A stretch of 24,145 nt of DNA from NCBI GenBank assembly GCA_964625745.1, contig CAZVCJ010000052.1:1-24145 (forward strand). The letters run 5' to 3'. The stretch comes from CAZVCJ01 sp964625745. Its GTDB lineage: Bacteria; Chloroflexota; Anaerolineae; VGOG01. Below are positions 1 through 6,883 of this stretch, piece by piece (within the stretch, counting starts at the first letter, position 1; every line of letters begins with the position of its first letter). The position numbers and the translations under genes were made by a program. Below the pieces are notes generated by a model. It made no database searches and was not told the origin of the DNA. It was given only the letters and a program-made list of their open reading frames with translations.

Positions 1-268
1 ACAGCTCAGGGTAAAGGGGCGCGTTCTCTGGCAGATAGCCGATGCGCTTCTGCACCTCCAGGGTGTCGGTCAGCACGTCCAGGCCGTCCACCGTCGCCTG
101 ACCCTCGTCCGGTTGCAGGAAGCCGGTCAGCACCCGCATCATCGTCGTCTTGCCCGCCCCGTTGGGCCCCAGCAAGCCGATGATCTCTCCGCTCTCCACG
201 CGAAACGAGACCCCGCTGAGCGCCTGGGTCGAGCCATACGATTTGCTCAAGTTGGTCACTTCAATCAT
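1..268 (-). CDS. ABC transporter ATP-binding protein, N-terminal part (cut by window edge)
   Basis: The reverse strand reads MIEVTNLSKSYGS and then the Walker A motif GPNGAGKTT at about residue 38, followed by the region leading to the Q-loop (IGYLPENAPLYPEL). This is the start of an ABC ATPase that would power a membrane transporter from the cytoplasmic face. The YLPENAPLYPEL stretch is common in ATPases paired with ABC-2 or gliding-type permeases, but the signature motif and Walker B lie outside the window, so the substrate cannot be named. The start at 268 is supported by a GGAGG Shine-Dalgarno about 8 bases upstream. A promoter candidate with phased repeats lies at 516-586, which would give a leader of about 240 nt. 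Confidence 0.93.
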   Translation of the reverse strand, partial: MIEVTNLSKSYGSTQALSGVSFRVESGEIIGLLGPNGAGKTTMMRVLTGFLQPDEGQATVDGLDVLTDTLEVQKRIGYLPENAPLYPEL

Positions 269-433
269 ATCGCTTCTACCTCCGGAAACTCATCATAAAA
301 AGGTCGCTTGGCAGCGACGGGGAAAATTATACACCCACTTCCAAAATCGTGCAAGCTGATGCGTGGCGGATTTCAATTGAGGACGGATTAGCTGTTGATC
401 ATATCAGGAATGGAAATTTTGGAGCAGAGCGGA

Positions 434-486
434 CTCCCACGCCCGGAATCGGCGGTCCTTCGACAAGCTCAGGACAGGCGTGGGAG
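434..486. repeat. Nested palindrome containing a cttcgacaagctcagg core
   Basis: Outer arms ctcccacgcc (434-443) and ggcgtgggag (477-486) are perfect complements. Inside them gtcct (455-459) pairs with aggac (471-475) around a ttcgacaagctc loop. The ccacgcccggaa core reappears in the hairpin at 23757-23787, which points to a dispersed palindrome family. It lies in the predicted leader of the ABC gene and could fold in that RNA. Confidence 0.7.
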
Positions 487-515
487 CCGCCCCCGCTATC
501 ATCTTCCATCTACCA

Positions 516-586
516 AGTATACCACATTTTTGTTAGAAAAACGTGAAGAGAATGTTAGAGTTTTGTTAGAGTTTTGTTAGAGTTGG
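516..586 (-). promoter_or_regulatory. Minus-strand promoter with 11-bp-phased direct repeats (OmpR/PhoB-type operator candidate)
   Basis: On the minus strand a TATACT -10 box lies at 521-516. Upstream of it the word CTAAC recurs with strict 11-bp phasing. The plus-strand gttag starts at 532, 554, 565 and 576, with a degenerate copy at 543. The nearest repeat ends about 10 bp from the -10 box and takes the place of a -35 box. This is the geometry known for PhoB/PhoP-type response regulators, which bind 11-bp direct repeats. The sequence shows the repeats and spacing; the regulator identity is inferred. The likely target is the ABC gene starting at 268. Confidence 0.55.
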
Positions 587-631
587 TTTGGGCTCTCGCC
601 TCGTTTGGTGATGGCAAAGCCACTTGTGCAG

Positions 632-660
632 TTGACGCAGGAGGGTTTTTGTAATATACT
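632..660 (+). promoter_or_regulatory. Sigma-70-type promoter for the 781-1680 gene
   Basis: TTGACG at 632-637 and TATACT at 655-660 are separated by exactly 17 bp, which is close to consensus. Transcription would begin near 667, about 115 nt before the ATG at 781. Confidence 0.72.
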
Positions 661-780
661 ATTGAGAGTGATTAGCCGATCTTTGAAGTAAGCTGTCAAG
701 CGTGGCGACGGGCGAGCGAGGCTTGTTGAAGAACTGTCTTGTTCTTCAGGACGATACTGTCTTGGGGGGTGGCAGGAGAG

Positions 781-1680
781 ATGTTTTGGAATTGGCTCTT
801 GCAGTTACTTAGCTTTACAGGCGTAAAAGATGTTTCTGTATGGCAGGATGTTTTGTTTGGAGTCCTGCTAATCCCTGTAGCAATTCAAGTTGGAGGGGCC
901 CTCGCTGGTTGGCTGCGTAACAAAAGACCACTAAGACTTCTTTTGAAAGGCTGTTTATCCAACGATGCCGAGGTCCTGATTTTTCTTTCTCAGCTGTCTG
1001 CCCTAGATGACAACGGACAAATAGATGGTAATCCGAAATATGTGATCAGATATCCAAGCCCAAAGCCTACTGACAAAAGCTGTCTCGATCGCGATTATAG
1101 ACAGAATATTGACCCTGTCTGGCCAGAAGCAGACGGTGAATGTCTGGCTGATATTTACAATGTCTTGGGAAGAGCTGGGAAGGTGAGGAGTATTCATGTT
1201 GGCAATCTTATCAGTGAGTGGAGCGAATGGTCCAAGCCAACGTTTTCTATTGGTTTTAACCCAAGAACTCACAAGCTCATTGAGAAATGCGACCCTATAT
1301 ACTTTGACATCGATATCAATGAGTCTGGTTCTAGGGAGCTTGGAATAGAGGGGTGTGATACCAAGTTAGACTCCGTGATGCCCAACGATGCTGCTGTGCT
1401 CCAGAAGACTTTTCTGAAGAATAACAGCACCCCCGTGTTCATATTGGCTGGGCTAGGCACCACAGGGACTGGTGCCGCCGGCTATTTCCTGCGGGAAAAC
1501 TGCGTTACCATTGGCAAACTCTACGGCGACAAGCCTTTTTGCTTCTTGCTTAGAGTTAAGATAGATGAAGGATGGACTTCTGTGGTAATGCAGGGCGCAT
1601 ATCCAAAGCCTTCCGCTGCTAGAGTTATTCTCTCCCCGGCTGCGTATTTCCGATTCTTCCGAAAGGCTATATCTGATTAG
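781..1680 (+). CDS. Membrane-anchored protein of unknown function
   Basis: I do not recognise this 299-aa protein. One hydrophobic segment at about residues 24-45 (VLFGVLLIPVAIQVGG) is followed by the basic stretch RNKRPLR, so the remaining ~250 residues should lie in the cytoplasm. The C-terminal half contains PVFILAGLGTTGTGAAGYFL: a hydrophobic strand, a Gly/Thr-rich loop and a helix, as in Rossmann-like ligand-binding folds. An acidic stretch, YFDIDINESGSRELGIEG, precedes it. I chose ATG 781 over the in-frame TTG at 739 because gggggg and aggag lie just before it, while 739 has no ribosome site. The base composition is visibly less GC-rich than the genes from 2066 on, and restriction-modification debris follows, so a transferred, possibly defence-related gene is plausible but unproven. 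Confidence 0.75.
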   Translation: MFWNWLLQLLSFTGVKDVSVWQDVLFGVLLIPVAIQVGGALAGWLRNKRPLRLLLKGCLSNDAEVLIFLSQLSALDDNGQIDGNPKYVIRYPSPKPTDKSCLDRDYRQNIDPVWPEADGECLADIYNVLGRAGKVRSIHVGNLISEWSEWSKPTFSIGFNPRTHKLIEKCDPIYFDIDINESGSRELGIEGCDTKLDSVMPNDAAVLQKTFLKNNSTPVFILAGLGTTGTGAAGYFLRENCVTIGKLYGDKPFCFLLRVKIDEGWTSVVMQGAYPKPSAARVILSPAAYFRFFRKAISD

Positions 1681-1688
1681 ACCATAGA

Positions 1689-1716
1689 ACTAACCACGCC
1701 CCGTGAACGGGTTAGT
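1689..1716. repeat. Hairpin after the unknown membrane gene
   Basis: actaacc (1689-1695) pairs with ggttagt (1710-1716) around a loop holding cacgccccgtgaac. The layout (CTA-rich arm, cacgccc loop) resembles the hairpin at 23757-23787. There is no T-tract after it, so a terminator role is uncertain. Confidence 0.5.
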
Positions 1717-1820
1717 CTCACATCGAAGCCACTGATCGGCTGATTGACCAGATCGTGTATAAGCTGTGTGAGCTGACGGAGGAGGAGATTACGGTGGTGG
1801 AGGGTTTGGATCACGAATGA
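1716..1820 (+). pseudogene. Remnant 1: C-terminal tail of a restriction-modification adenine methyltransferase
   Basis: The frame reads ATDRLIDQIVYKLCELTEEE and then ITVVEGLDHE before TGA at 1818-1820. The pattern TDxxIDxxVYxLYxLTEEEIxxVEG is the familiar extreme C-terminus of Eco57I/PglX-like (type IIG or BREX) N6-adenine methyltransferases. Nothing upstream in this frame is coding: a TAG stands at 1713-1715. So only the last ~30 codons survive. Its stop codon lies inside the first arm of the palindrome at 1808-1883. Confidence 0.62.
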
Positions 1821-1883
1821 CACGAAAGGAAAGGCGCGAAAGGGTTTCGTGCTTTCCGTGGTTTTTCACTTGTTTCGTGATCC
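1808..1883. repeat. 76-bp palindrome A (CACGAAAG-rich)
   Basis: The ends ggatcacgaa (1808-1817) and ttcgtgatcc (1874-1883) are perfect 10-bp complements. The interior is built from short acgaaag-type words and their complements. It directly follows, and overlaps, the first methyltransferase tail. Confidence 0.75.
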
Positions 1884-1885
1884 AA

Positions 1886-1972
1886 AGCACCGACGCGCAG
1901 ACTGACGCGCTGGTGTATGAGTTGTATGGGTTGACGGGAGAAGAGAGCGAGACGATGCAGTTAGGGATTTGA
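1886..1972 (+). pseudogene. Remnant 2: second C-terminal tail of a restriction-modification adenine methyltransferase
   Basis: The frame reads STDAQTDALVYELYGLTGEE and ends MQLGI before TGA at 1970-1972. It matches the same tail signature as the copy at 1716-1820 (TDxxxDxxVYELYGLT) but differs in sequence, so the two are diverged copies rather than a recent duplication. No start codon or upstream coding is present. The stop codon again overlaps the first arm of a palindrome (1971-2048). Confidence 0.65.
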
Positions 1973-2048
1973 ATCACGGAAACACGGAAAGACGGAGAGC
2001 ACGGAAGGGGCGTTTCCGTGCTTCCATGTCTCCGTGCCCCCGTGATTC
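1971..2048. repeat. 78-bp palindrome B (CACGGAAA-rich)
   Basis: Outer arms gaatcacgg (1971-1979) and ccgtgattc (2040-2048) are perfect complements. An inner stem pairs agcacggaa (1998-2006) with ttccgtgct (2014-2022). The word acgga recurs across it. It is organised like palindrome A and ends 17 bp before the arfB start. Confidence 0.78.
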
Positions 2049-2065
2049 CAGGAGTTTTGTAAGCT

Positions 2066-2503
2066 ATGAACGATGACCTCGTGCACATCACAGACACCGT
2101 GTCCATCCCCATGTCAGAGCTGCACTTTCGGTTTGCCCGCAGCAGCGGGCCGGGCGGCCAGCACGTCAATCGCTCCGCTACCCAGGTGGAGCTGCTGTTC
2201 GACGTGGCCGGCTCGCCCAGCCTCGACGAGACGCAGCGGCAGCGAGTGCTCAGGAAGCTGAGGTCGCGCATTGACAAGGAGGGCATTCTGCACCTGTTCT
2301 CTCAGGAGACCCGCAGCCAGCTCCGCAACCGGGAAGAGGTGGTGGGCCGCTTTCAAGAGCTGATGCGTGAGGCGCTGCACGTTCCCAAAAGGCGGCGGCC
2401 CACCCGCCCCACGCGGGGTGCGCGGGAGCGGCGGCTGGAGGGGAAGCGCCGTCGCAGCGAGGCCAAGCGAGACCGTCGCCCCGTGCCGCCCGATGCGGAT
2501 TGA
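2066..2503 (+). CDS. arfB: Alternative ribosome-rescue factor ArfB (peptidyl-tRNA hydrolase)
   Basis: The 145-aa protein carries the release-factor catalytic loop SSGPGGQHVNRSATQVELLF at residues ~27-46, with the GGQ tripeptide that hydrolyses peptidyl-tRNA in the ribosomal peptidyl-transferase centre. Its length fits ArfB/YaeJ (about 140 aa), and it lacks the codon-recognition domains of RF1/RF2. The C-terminus is very basic (KRRRPTRPTRGARERRLEGK and on), as expected for the tail that enters the empty mRNA channel of a stalled ribosome. CAGGAG lies about 12 bases before the ATG. The gene reads toward the UbiA-family gene, but a strong hairpin (2511-2543) lies between them, so co-transcription is uncertain. 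Confidence 0.94.
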   Translation: MNDDLVHITDTVSIPMSELHFRFARSSGPGGQHVNRSATQVELLFDVAGSPSLDETQRQRVLRKLRSRIDKEGILHLFSQETRSQLRNREEVVGRFQELMREALHVPKRRRPTRPTRGARERRLEGKRRRSEAKRDRRPVPPDAD

Positions 2504-2510
2504 CTTTGTG

Positions 2511-2543
2511 AGAAACCAGGTTTTTGGCAAAAACCTGGTTTCT
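2511..2543. repeat. Perfect 15-bp inverted repeat (element copy 1, closed form)
   Basis: agaaaccaggttttt (2511-2525) and aaaaacctggtttct (2529-2543) are exact complements around a 3-base ggc loop. The same two arms occur at 5643-5739 with 67 bp between them. As a hairpin ending in U-rich sequence it could also act as a terminator after arfB. Confidence 0.85.
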
Positions 2544-2566
2544 GAGTAAACATTTAGGAGGCTTCA

Positions 2567-3502
2567 ATGAGCGAGCAAATGACATCCATGGATCTTGCGC
2601 CAGGCTCCCTCAAGACCTGGTTCCTGGAAATCAGAGGGCCGTTTCTGGCGCTGAGCCTGGTGCTGGCGCCCATCGGAACGGCCATTGCCTGGCACGATGG
2701 GAGCTTCAATCTGGGGTACTTCTTGCTGGCCTGGGTGGGGGCGATCCTGGCCCATGTAGGCGTCAACGTATTCAACGAGTACTTTGACTACCAGAGCGGG
2801 CTGGATTTTGAGACGCAAAAGACACCCTTCAGCGGGGGGAGCGGCGTGCTGACCGCCGGCCTGATCGAGCCGAGGAGGGCCTACCTGTTGGGAGCGACCT
2901 GCCTCTTCATAGATGCGGTGATCGGGATCTATTTCGTCATCGTCCAGGGCTGGGGTCTGCTGCCGGTGATCTTGCTGGGAGGGCTGTTTGCCTACTTCTA
3001 CACGCCGTACATCTCTCGCTGGCGGATCGGTGAAGTGGCGGCCGGGTTGGGGCTGGGCTCGCTGGTGGTGCTGGGGGCCTACTTCGTGCAGACGGGGCAG
3101 TATACCTGGGAGGTGCTCGTCACCTCGCTGGCGCCTGGGTTCCTCACCGCCAACCTCCTGCTCCTCAACGAGTTCCCAGACGTGGAGGCGGACAGGCAGG
3201 TCGGGCGGCGCAACCTGGTGATGGCCCTGGGGAGGAAAAGGGCGGCCTGGCTGTACACAATCTTGATGGTGTGCACCTATCTCAGCATCGTGCTGGGAGT
3301 GGTTTTCAGGCTCATGCCCTGGCCGGCGCTGGTCGCCCTCCTGACCATACCCCTGGCGAGGAAAGCCATTCAGGGCGCGTTGCAGCACTACGACGACATC
3401 GCGCAGCTCGTCCCTGCCCTGGCAGCCAACGTGATGACCATCCTGACCACCGATGCGCTGCTGACGGTGGGCTACGTGCTGGCAACTGTGTTCGGCATCT
3501 GA
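2567..3502 (+). CDS. UbiA-family membrane prenyltransferase (MenA-like)
   Basis: The 311-aa polytopic membrane protein has about eight or nine hydrophobic segments. It carries both Asp-rich motifs of the UbiA superfamily: N70-E-Y-F-D74 through D80 (NEYFDYQSGLD) and N201EFPD205VEAD209. These bind the Mg2+-prenyl-diphosphate, and the enzyme transfers a polyprenyl chain to an aromatic or other acceptor in the membrane. The segment TPFSGGSGVLTAGLIEPRRA is typical of MenA-like members, which make demethylmenaquinone from 1,4-dihydroxy-2-naphthoate. No other quinone-pathway gene lies nearby, so the acceptor is not established. The first Asp motif has Glu in place of the second Asp (NExxD). TAGGAGG precedes the ATG at good spacing. 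The MFS gene follows 31 bp later on the same strand. Confidence 0.88.
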   Translation: MSEQMTSMDLAPGSLKTWFLEIRGPFLALSLVLAPIGTAIAWHDGSFNLGYFLLAWVGAILAHVGVNVFNEYFDYQSGLDFETQKTPFSGGSGVLTAGLIEPRRAYLLGATCLFIDAVIGIYFVIVQGWGLLPVILLGGLFAYFYTPYISRWRIGEVAAGLGLGSLVVLGAYFVQTGQYTWEVLVTSLAPGFLTANLLLLNEFPDVEADRQVGRRNLVMALGRKRAAWLYTILMVCTYLSIVLGVVFRLMPWPALVALLTIPLARKAIQGALQHYDDIAQLVPALAANVMTILTTDALLTVGYVLATVFGI

Positions 3503-3533
3503 GCACCGTAAAAGAAAGGAGCCACATAGAGAC

Positions 3534-4868
3534 ATGACTTCAACCCAAAGTTCCAATGTCAGGCGGTCGCAAGGAGCAACGACCAAACGCCAGTCTCGCC
3601 GCCGCTGGTTCGTCGTGGTTGTCTTCTTCGCTTTCATGCTTCTGCACCAGGCCGACAAGCTGCTCATCAGTCCCCTGACCACTCCCATCATGGAGACTTT
3701 CGGGATCAACGAGGCCCAGATGGGGGCGGTGTTTACCGGGGCCCTCATCGTGGGGGCCATCCTCTACCCGGTGTGGGGCTATCTGTACGACCGCTACACT
3801 CGGCCCAAACTATTGGCGTTGGCCTCGTTCATCTGGGGTTCCACCACCTGGCTCAGCGCCATCGCTCCCACCTACCCCTCATTCCTGCTCACGCGGGCCT
3901 CGACTGGCGTTGACGACTCCAGTTACCCCGGCCTGTACAGTCTGGTCTCCGACTATTTTGGCCCAGCCGTGCGCGGGAAAATCTACGGCTTGCTGCAACT
4001 CTCCGCACCCCTGGGGTACATGCTGGGGATGATCCTGGCCACGCTCCTGCGCGACGTGATCGGCTGGCGCGGGGTGTTCTACCTGACTGGCTCCCTGGGC
4101 ATTGTGCTGTCGGTGGTCATCTTCTTCGGGGTGCGCGAGGTCGCCCGGGGCAGGAGCGAACCGGAGTTGGCAGACCTGGAGGAGATTGAGGTACATCGTT
4201 TCAGTTGGGAGATCGCCCGGGGGTTGTTTCGCAAGCGGAGCCTGCTCCTGCTCTTTGTCCAGGGATTCTTCGGCGTCTTTCCCTGGAATGTGATCACCTA
4301 CTGGTTCTTCCGCTATCTGGAAACAGAGCGCGGCTACAGCGCGGACGCGGTTCTCATGACTATGGTGGTGGCGGTGCTGGTGCTGGCTGTGGGGTACTTC
4401 CTCGGCGGGGCGGTGGGCGACTTCTTGTTCAAACGCACCCGGCGGGGGCGGGCACTGGTAGCTGCTACGGCTGTGCTGCTGGGGGCCGTCCTGCTCTACT
4501 TCGCCATGAGCGTGCCGATGGAGAACCAGTCCCTGTTCCTGGTCATGATCAGCCTGACCGCTCTGTTCATTCCCATTTCCTCGCCCAACGTCATCTCCAC
4601 GGTCTACGACATCACCCTGCCCGAGGTGCGCTCCACGGCGGTGGCCGTGCAGTACTTCATCGAGTCAGCCGGCGCAGCCACGGCTCCCCTCCTGGCCGGG
4701 CTCATCGCCGTGCGCTCTTCCCTGCACTATGCCATCCTCATCGTCTGCGAGAGCGCGTGGGTGCTGTGCGCCATCTTCCTCGTCGTGGTGGCCTACCTGG
4801 TGCCACACGACATTGCGGCCTTGCGCCAGGCCATGCGTCAGCGGGCGGAGGATGAGGCAACGAGGTAA
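3534..4868 (+). CDS. MFS transporter, Spinster-like
   Basis: The 444-aa protein has about 12 hydrophobic helices after a basic N-terminus (KRQSRRRW). The loop between helices 2 and 3, GYLYDRYTRPKLLALASFIW, is the MFS signature (GxLxDRxxRR). FMLLHQADKLLISPLTTPIM, with its charged residues in helix 1, is typical of Spinster-type and related metabolite permeases. A cytoplasmic loop of about 35 residues rich in Glu and Arg (REVARGRSEPELADLEEIEV) separates the two halves. The substrate cannot be told from sequence. AAAGGAG lies upstream of the ATG. It follows the prenyltransferase gene closely and probably shares its transcript. Confidence 0.88.
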   Translation: MTSTQSSNVRRSQGATTKRQSRRRWFVVVVFFAFMLLHQADKLLISPLTTPIMETFGINEAQMGAVFTGALIVGAILYPVWGYLYDRYTRPKLLALASFIWGSTTWLSAIAPTYPSFLLTRASTGVDDSSYPGLYSLVSDYFGPAVRGKIYGLLQLSAPLGYMLGMILATLLRDVIGWRGVFYLTGSLGIVLSVVIFFGVREVARGRSEPELADLEEIEVHRFSWEIARGLFRKRSLLLLFVQGFFGVFPWNVITYWFFRYLETERGYSADAVLMTMVVAVLVLAVGYFLGGAVGDFLFKRTRRGRALVAATAVLLGAVLLYFAMSVPMENQSLFLVMISLTALFIPISSPNVISTVYDITLPEVRSTAVAVQYFIESAGAATAPLLAGLIAVRSSLHYAILIVCESAWVLCAIFLVVVAYLVPHDIAALRQAMRQRAEDEATR

Positions 4869-4897
4869 TGAGGAACGAGTAACGAGGGGTTAACCTG

Positions 4898-5620
4898 ATG
4901 GCAACAGTAGAGGAGAATCTGATGCAAATCGAACAACCTCAACCTCATTCCGTTCCCTGGACCGCCCGCGATGTCTGGCTGGGGGTTATTGCCTTGGTCC
5001 TGTGGTTGGCCCTTTCTGTTGTTGTCTCGGTCGTGGTTAGCCTCCTTTCGCTGGACGTGGACGTGGGATTGATGATCAGCTTGGCGGAACTGCTGCTGTT
5101 GGTACCGATCTGGTGGTTGACGGTGCGGAAATACAGGGTTGGATGGAGAGCTTTGGGCCTGCGGAGTTTCAAAGGAAGGATGGTCGGCCTGGGGTGTGGC
5201 CTGATGATTCTCTCCTCCATGTTCAACCTCTTCTACAGCCTCTTTCTGGCCCTCTTTGGTTTGCGGACGCAGGTTGATTTGGTCCCCATTTTCGTCGAGC
5301 TATCCTCCCCCTGGTGGCTGTTGGTAGGGGGAGTGATCGTTGCACCGGTGGCAGAGGAGGTGTTCTTCAGAGGATTCGTCTTTGCCGGCTTGCGCCAGCG
5401 GTACGGCTGGAAGAAGGCAGCCTTCATCAGTGCCGCCCTGTTCGCCGTGATCCACGTAACACCGACCGCCATGATCCCCGTTTTCATCCTGGGCTGCATC
5501 TTTGCCTATCTTTACCATCACAGCAACTCCATTTGGCCCGCCATTCTGATGCACGTCTCCACCAATGCCCTGGCGCTGGGAGTGGCGTATATGTTGGCTA
5601 ACACCAGCATACCTGTGTAG
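4898..5620 (+). CDS. CPBP (CAAX/Abi-type) intramembrane metalloprotease
   Basis: The 240-aa membrane protein has all the conserved catalytic motifs of the CPBP (Abi) family. They are E153-E154-VFFR158-G (EEVFFRG), H186 in FAVIHVTP, and H219 with N223 in HVSTN. In this family the glutamates and histidines form a metal-dependent site inside the membrane that cleaves near membrane segments. Substrates here are unknown; members serve CAAX-like processing, bacteriocin self-immunity and signalling. Two in-frame starts are plausible: ATG 4898 with GAGGGG 8 bases upstream, and ATG 4922 with GAGGAG 6 bases upstream. The MFS gene ends 29 bp before 4898, so the two may be cotranscribed. Confidence 0.9.
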   Translation: MATVEENLMQIEQPQPHSVPWTARDVWLGVIALVLWLALSVVVSVVVSLLSLDVDVGLMISLAELLLLVPIWWLTVRKYRVGWRALGLRSFKGRMVGLGCGLMILSSMFNLFYSLFLALFGLRTQVDLVPIFVELSSPWWLLVGGVIVAPVAEEVFFRGFVFAGLRQRYGWKKAAFISAALFAVIHVTPTAMIPVFILGCIFAYLYHHSNSIWPAILMHVSTNALALGVAYMLANTSIPV

Positions 5621-5642
5621 CTGGAGTTTGGATACAGTGAAA

Positions 5643-5739
5643 GAAACCAGGTTTTTCGTTCGAGAGTGCTTGTCAGGGCATCGAAAATGCGCACACTAGC
5701 GCCTGTCTTGGATGCGTAGAATTCAAAAACCTGGTTTCT
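5643..5739. repeat. 15-bp inverted-repeat element, copy 2 (open form, 97 bp)
   Basis: agaaaccaggttttt (5643-5657) and aaaaacctggtttct (5725-5739) are exact complements and match the two arms at 2511-2543. The 67-bp interior holds no gene. Two identical-armed copies 3 kb apart, one with only 3 bases inside, suggest a non-coding mobile or repetitive element (MITE or REP-like). Confidence 0.8.
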
Positions 5740-5766
5740 GGCTGGTCTGTCATGCGAGGTGGTCTC

Positions 5767-6813
5767 ATGAGAAAGCTCCGTAATCTCTTTTCTTTTGTCC
5801 TCTTGCTTTGCCTCGTCGCTCTGATTGGCGGCGGTTCGGCCAGCGCTGCCGACATCCCGCGGGTGGCAAGCGAGTGGCCTTGCAAATGCGGTGGCGAGTG
5901 CTATGGCTGCCCCCACGACGTGGATCACGATTGTGTCATTAACGTCGTGGACATCATGGTCGTAGCCAGCCGCTGGGGTTGCCAATGCGGTGACGAGTGC
6001 TACGAAGCTCGGTACGACTTCGATGATGACTGTGACATTGACATCGTGGACATCATGGTCGTAGCCAGTCGCTGGCGGTGCGAATGTGGAGATGAGTGCT
6101 ACGACTGCACCATCTGGCAGCCATCGGGCATAACCCCCTGGCAGTTGCAGTTTACCGACCTGCCAGTTGACCAGTCATACGACGTGGTCATGTACGACGT
6201 TGACCTGTTCGACAACGATGCCAGCGTGGTGGCCTCACTGCACGCCCAGGGCCGCGTGGTCATCGCCTACTTCAGCGCCGGCTCCTGGGAAGACTGGCGG
6301 CCAGATGCCGACGATTTTCCAGACTCCGTGAAGGGCGCCAACAACGGCTGGCCCGGCGAGAAGTGGCTGGACGTTCGCCAGCTCGACGTCCTCGGCCCGA
6401 TCATGGAGGCCAGGATGGACCTGGCTGTCCAGAAGGGCTTCGATGGCGTCGACCCAGACAACGTGGACGGCTACGACAACGACACCGGCTTCAACATCAC
6501 CTACGACGACCAAATCGCCTACAACGTCTTCCTGGCCAACGCCGCTCACCAGCGCGGCCTGTCCGTCTGTCTGAAGAACGACCTCGGTCAGGTGGTTGAC
6601 CTGGAGCCCTACTTTGACTGGGCGCTCAACGAGGAGTGCTACCACTATAGCGAGTGTGACGAGTTGCTGCCCTTCATTGACGCTGGCAAGGCCGTCATGC
6701 ACGTCGAGTATGACAGCCCCACCAGTGCTTTCTGCTCGTGGAGCAACGCGCACGATTTCAGCTCCATGAAGAAGAGGCTGGATCTGGATGCCTGGATGGA
6801 TCCGTGCTGGTAG
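5767..6813 (+). CDS. Secreted GH114-type endo-alpha-1,4-polygalactosaminidase with Cys-rich dockerin-like repeats
   Basis: The 348-aa product starts with a signal peptide (MRKLRNLFSF, a hydrophobic core, cleavage near GGSASA-AD at ~27), so it is exported. Residues ~39-113 hold two 33-residue dockerin-type repeats (DVDHDCVINVVDIMVVASRW and DFDDDCDIDIVDIMVVASRW). Each is flanked by Cys clusters of the type CxCGxECY. The catalytic region (~117-348) matches the GH114/TM1410-like barrel: WQLQFTDLPVDQSYDVVMYD, VVIAYFSAGSWEDWRPDA, GFDGVDPDNVDGY. GH114 enzymes cut alpha-1,4-galactosamine polymers of biofilm exopolysaccharide; substrate use here is inferred. I chose ATG 5767 over 5752 because GAGGTGG precedes it and the signal peptide then starts properly. 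The ureohydrolase gene follows after 70 bp. Confidence 0.85.
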   Translation: MRKLRNLFSFVLLLCLVALIGGGSASAADIPRVASEWPCKCGGECYGCPHDVDHDCVINVVDIMVVASRWGCQCGDECYEARYDFDDDCDIDIVDIMVVASRWRCECGDECYDCTIWQPSGITPWQLQFTDLPVDQSYDVVMYDVDLFDNDASVVASLHAQGRVVIAYFSAGSWEDWRPDADDFPDSVKGANNGWPGEKWLDVRQLDVLGPIMEARMDLAVQKGFDGVDPDNVDGYDNDTGFNITYDDQIAYNVFLANAAHQRGLSVCLKNDLGQVVDLEPYFDWALNEECYHYSECDELLPFIDAGKAVMHVEYDSPTSAFCSWSNAHDFSSMKKRLDLDAWMDPCW

Positions 6814-6883
6814 GGGAACGGCTGTTGCTCCAGAGATGTTGCGACTGCCCAGGCGGAAGAAGTCTTATAGGAGAGTCAAGAAT

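Larger units (their letters stand above)
269..780. other. 512-bp regulatory gap between divergent genes
   Basis: I see no convincing gene here; the short open frames lack ribosome sites and recognisable protein content. The gap holds a nested palindrome (434-486), a minus-strand promoter with 11-bp-phased repeats (516-586) and a plus-strand promoter (632-660). From about 290 to 430 I see only AT-richer sequence with no clear signal. Confidence 0.6.

Noticed and set aside
349..580. Two short plus-strand frames in the first gap
   Set aside because: They cross a palindrome and the phased repeats, have no Shine-Dalgarno and no recognisable product.
532..586. Phased repeats considered as a CRISPR or phage-type iteron array
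   Set aside because: The units are only 11 bp with no spacers, and no cas or replication gene is nearby. An operator fits better.
739..780. TTG 739 as start of the unknown membrane protein
   Set aside because: It has no ribosome site, and ATG 781 is preceded by a purine-rich site.
2564..3760. 398-codon minus-strand frame over the prenyltransferase and MFS start
   Set aside because: It overlaps two clear membrane-protein genes and is rich in His, Gln and Pro, typical of a shadow frame.
5518..5985. Minus-strand frame across the 5643-5739 element
   Set aside because: It runs through the end of the CPBP gene, the inverted-repeat element and the GH114 signal peptide, with no coherent protein.
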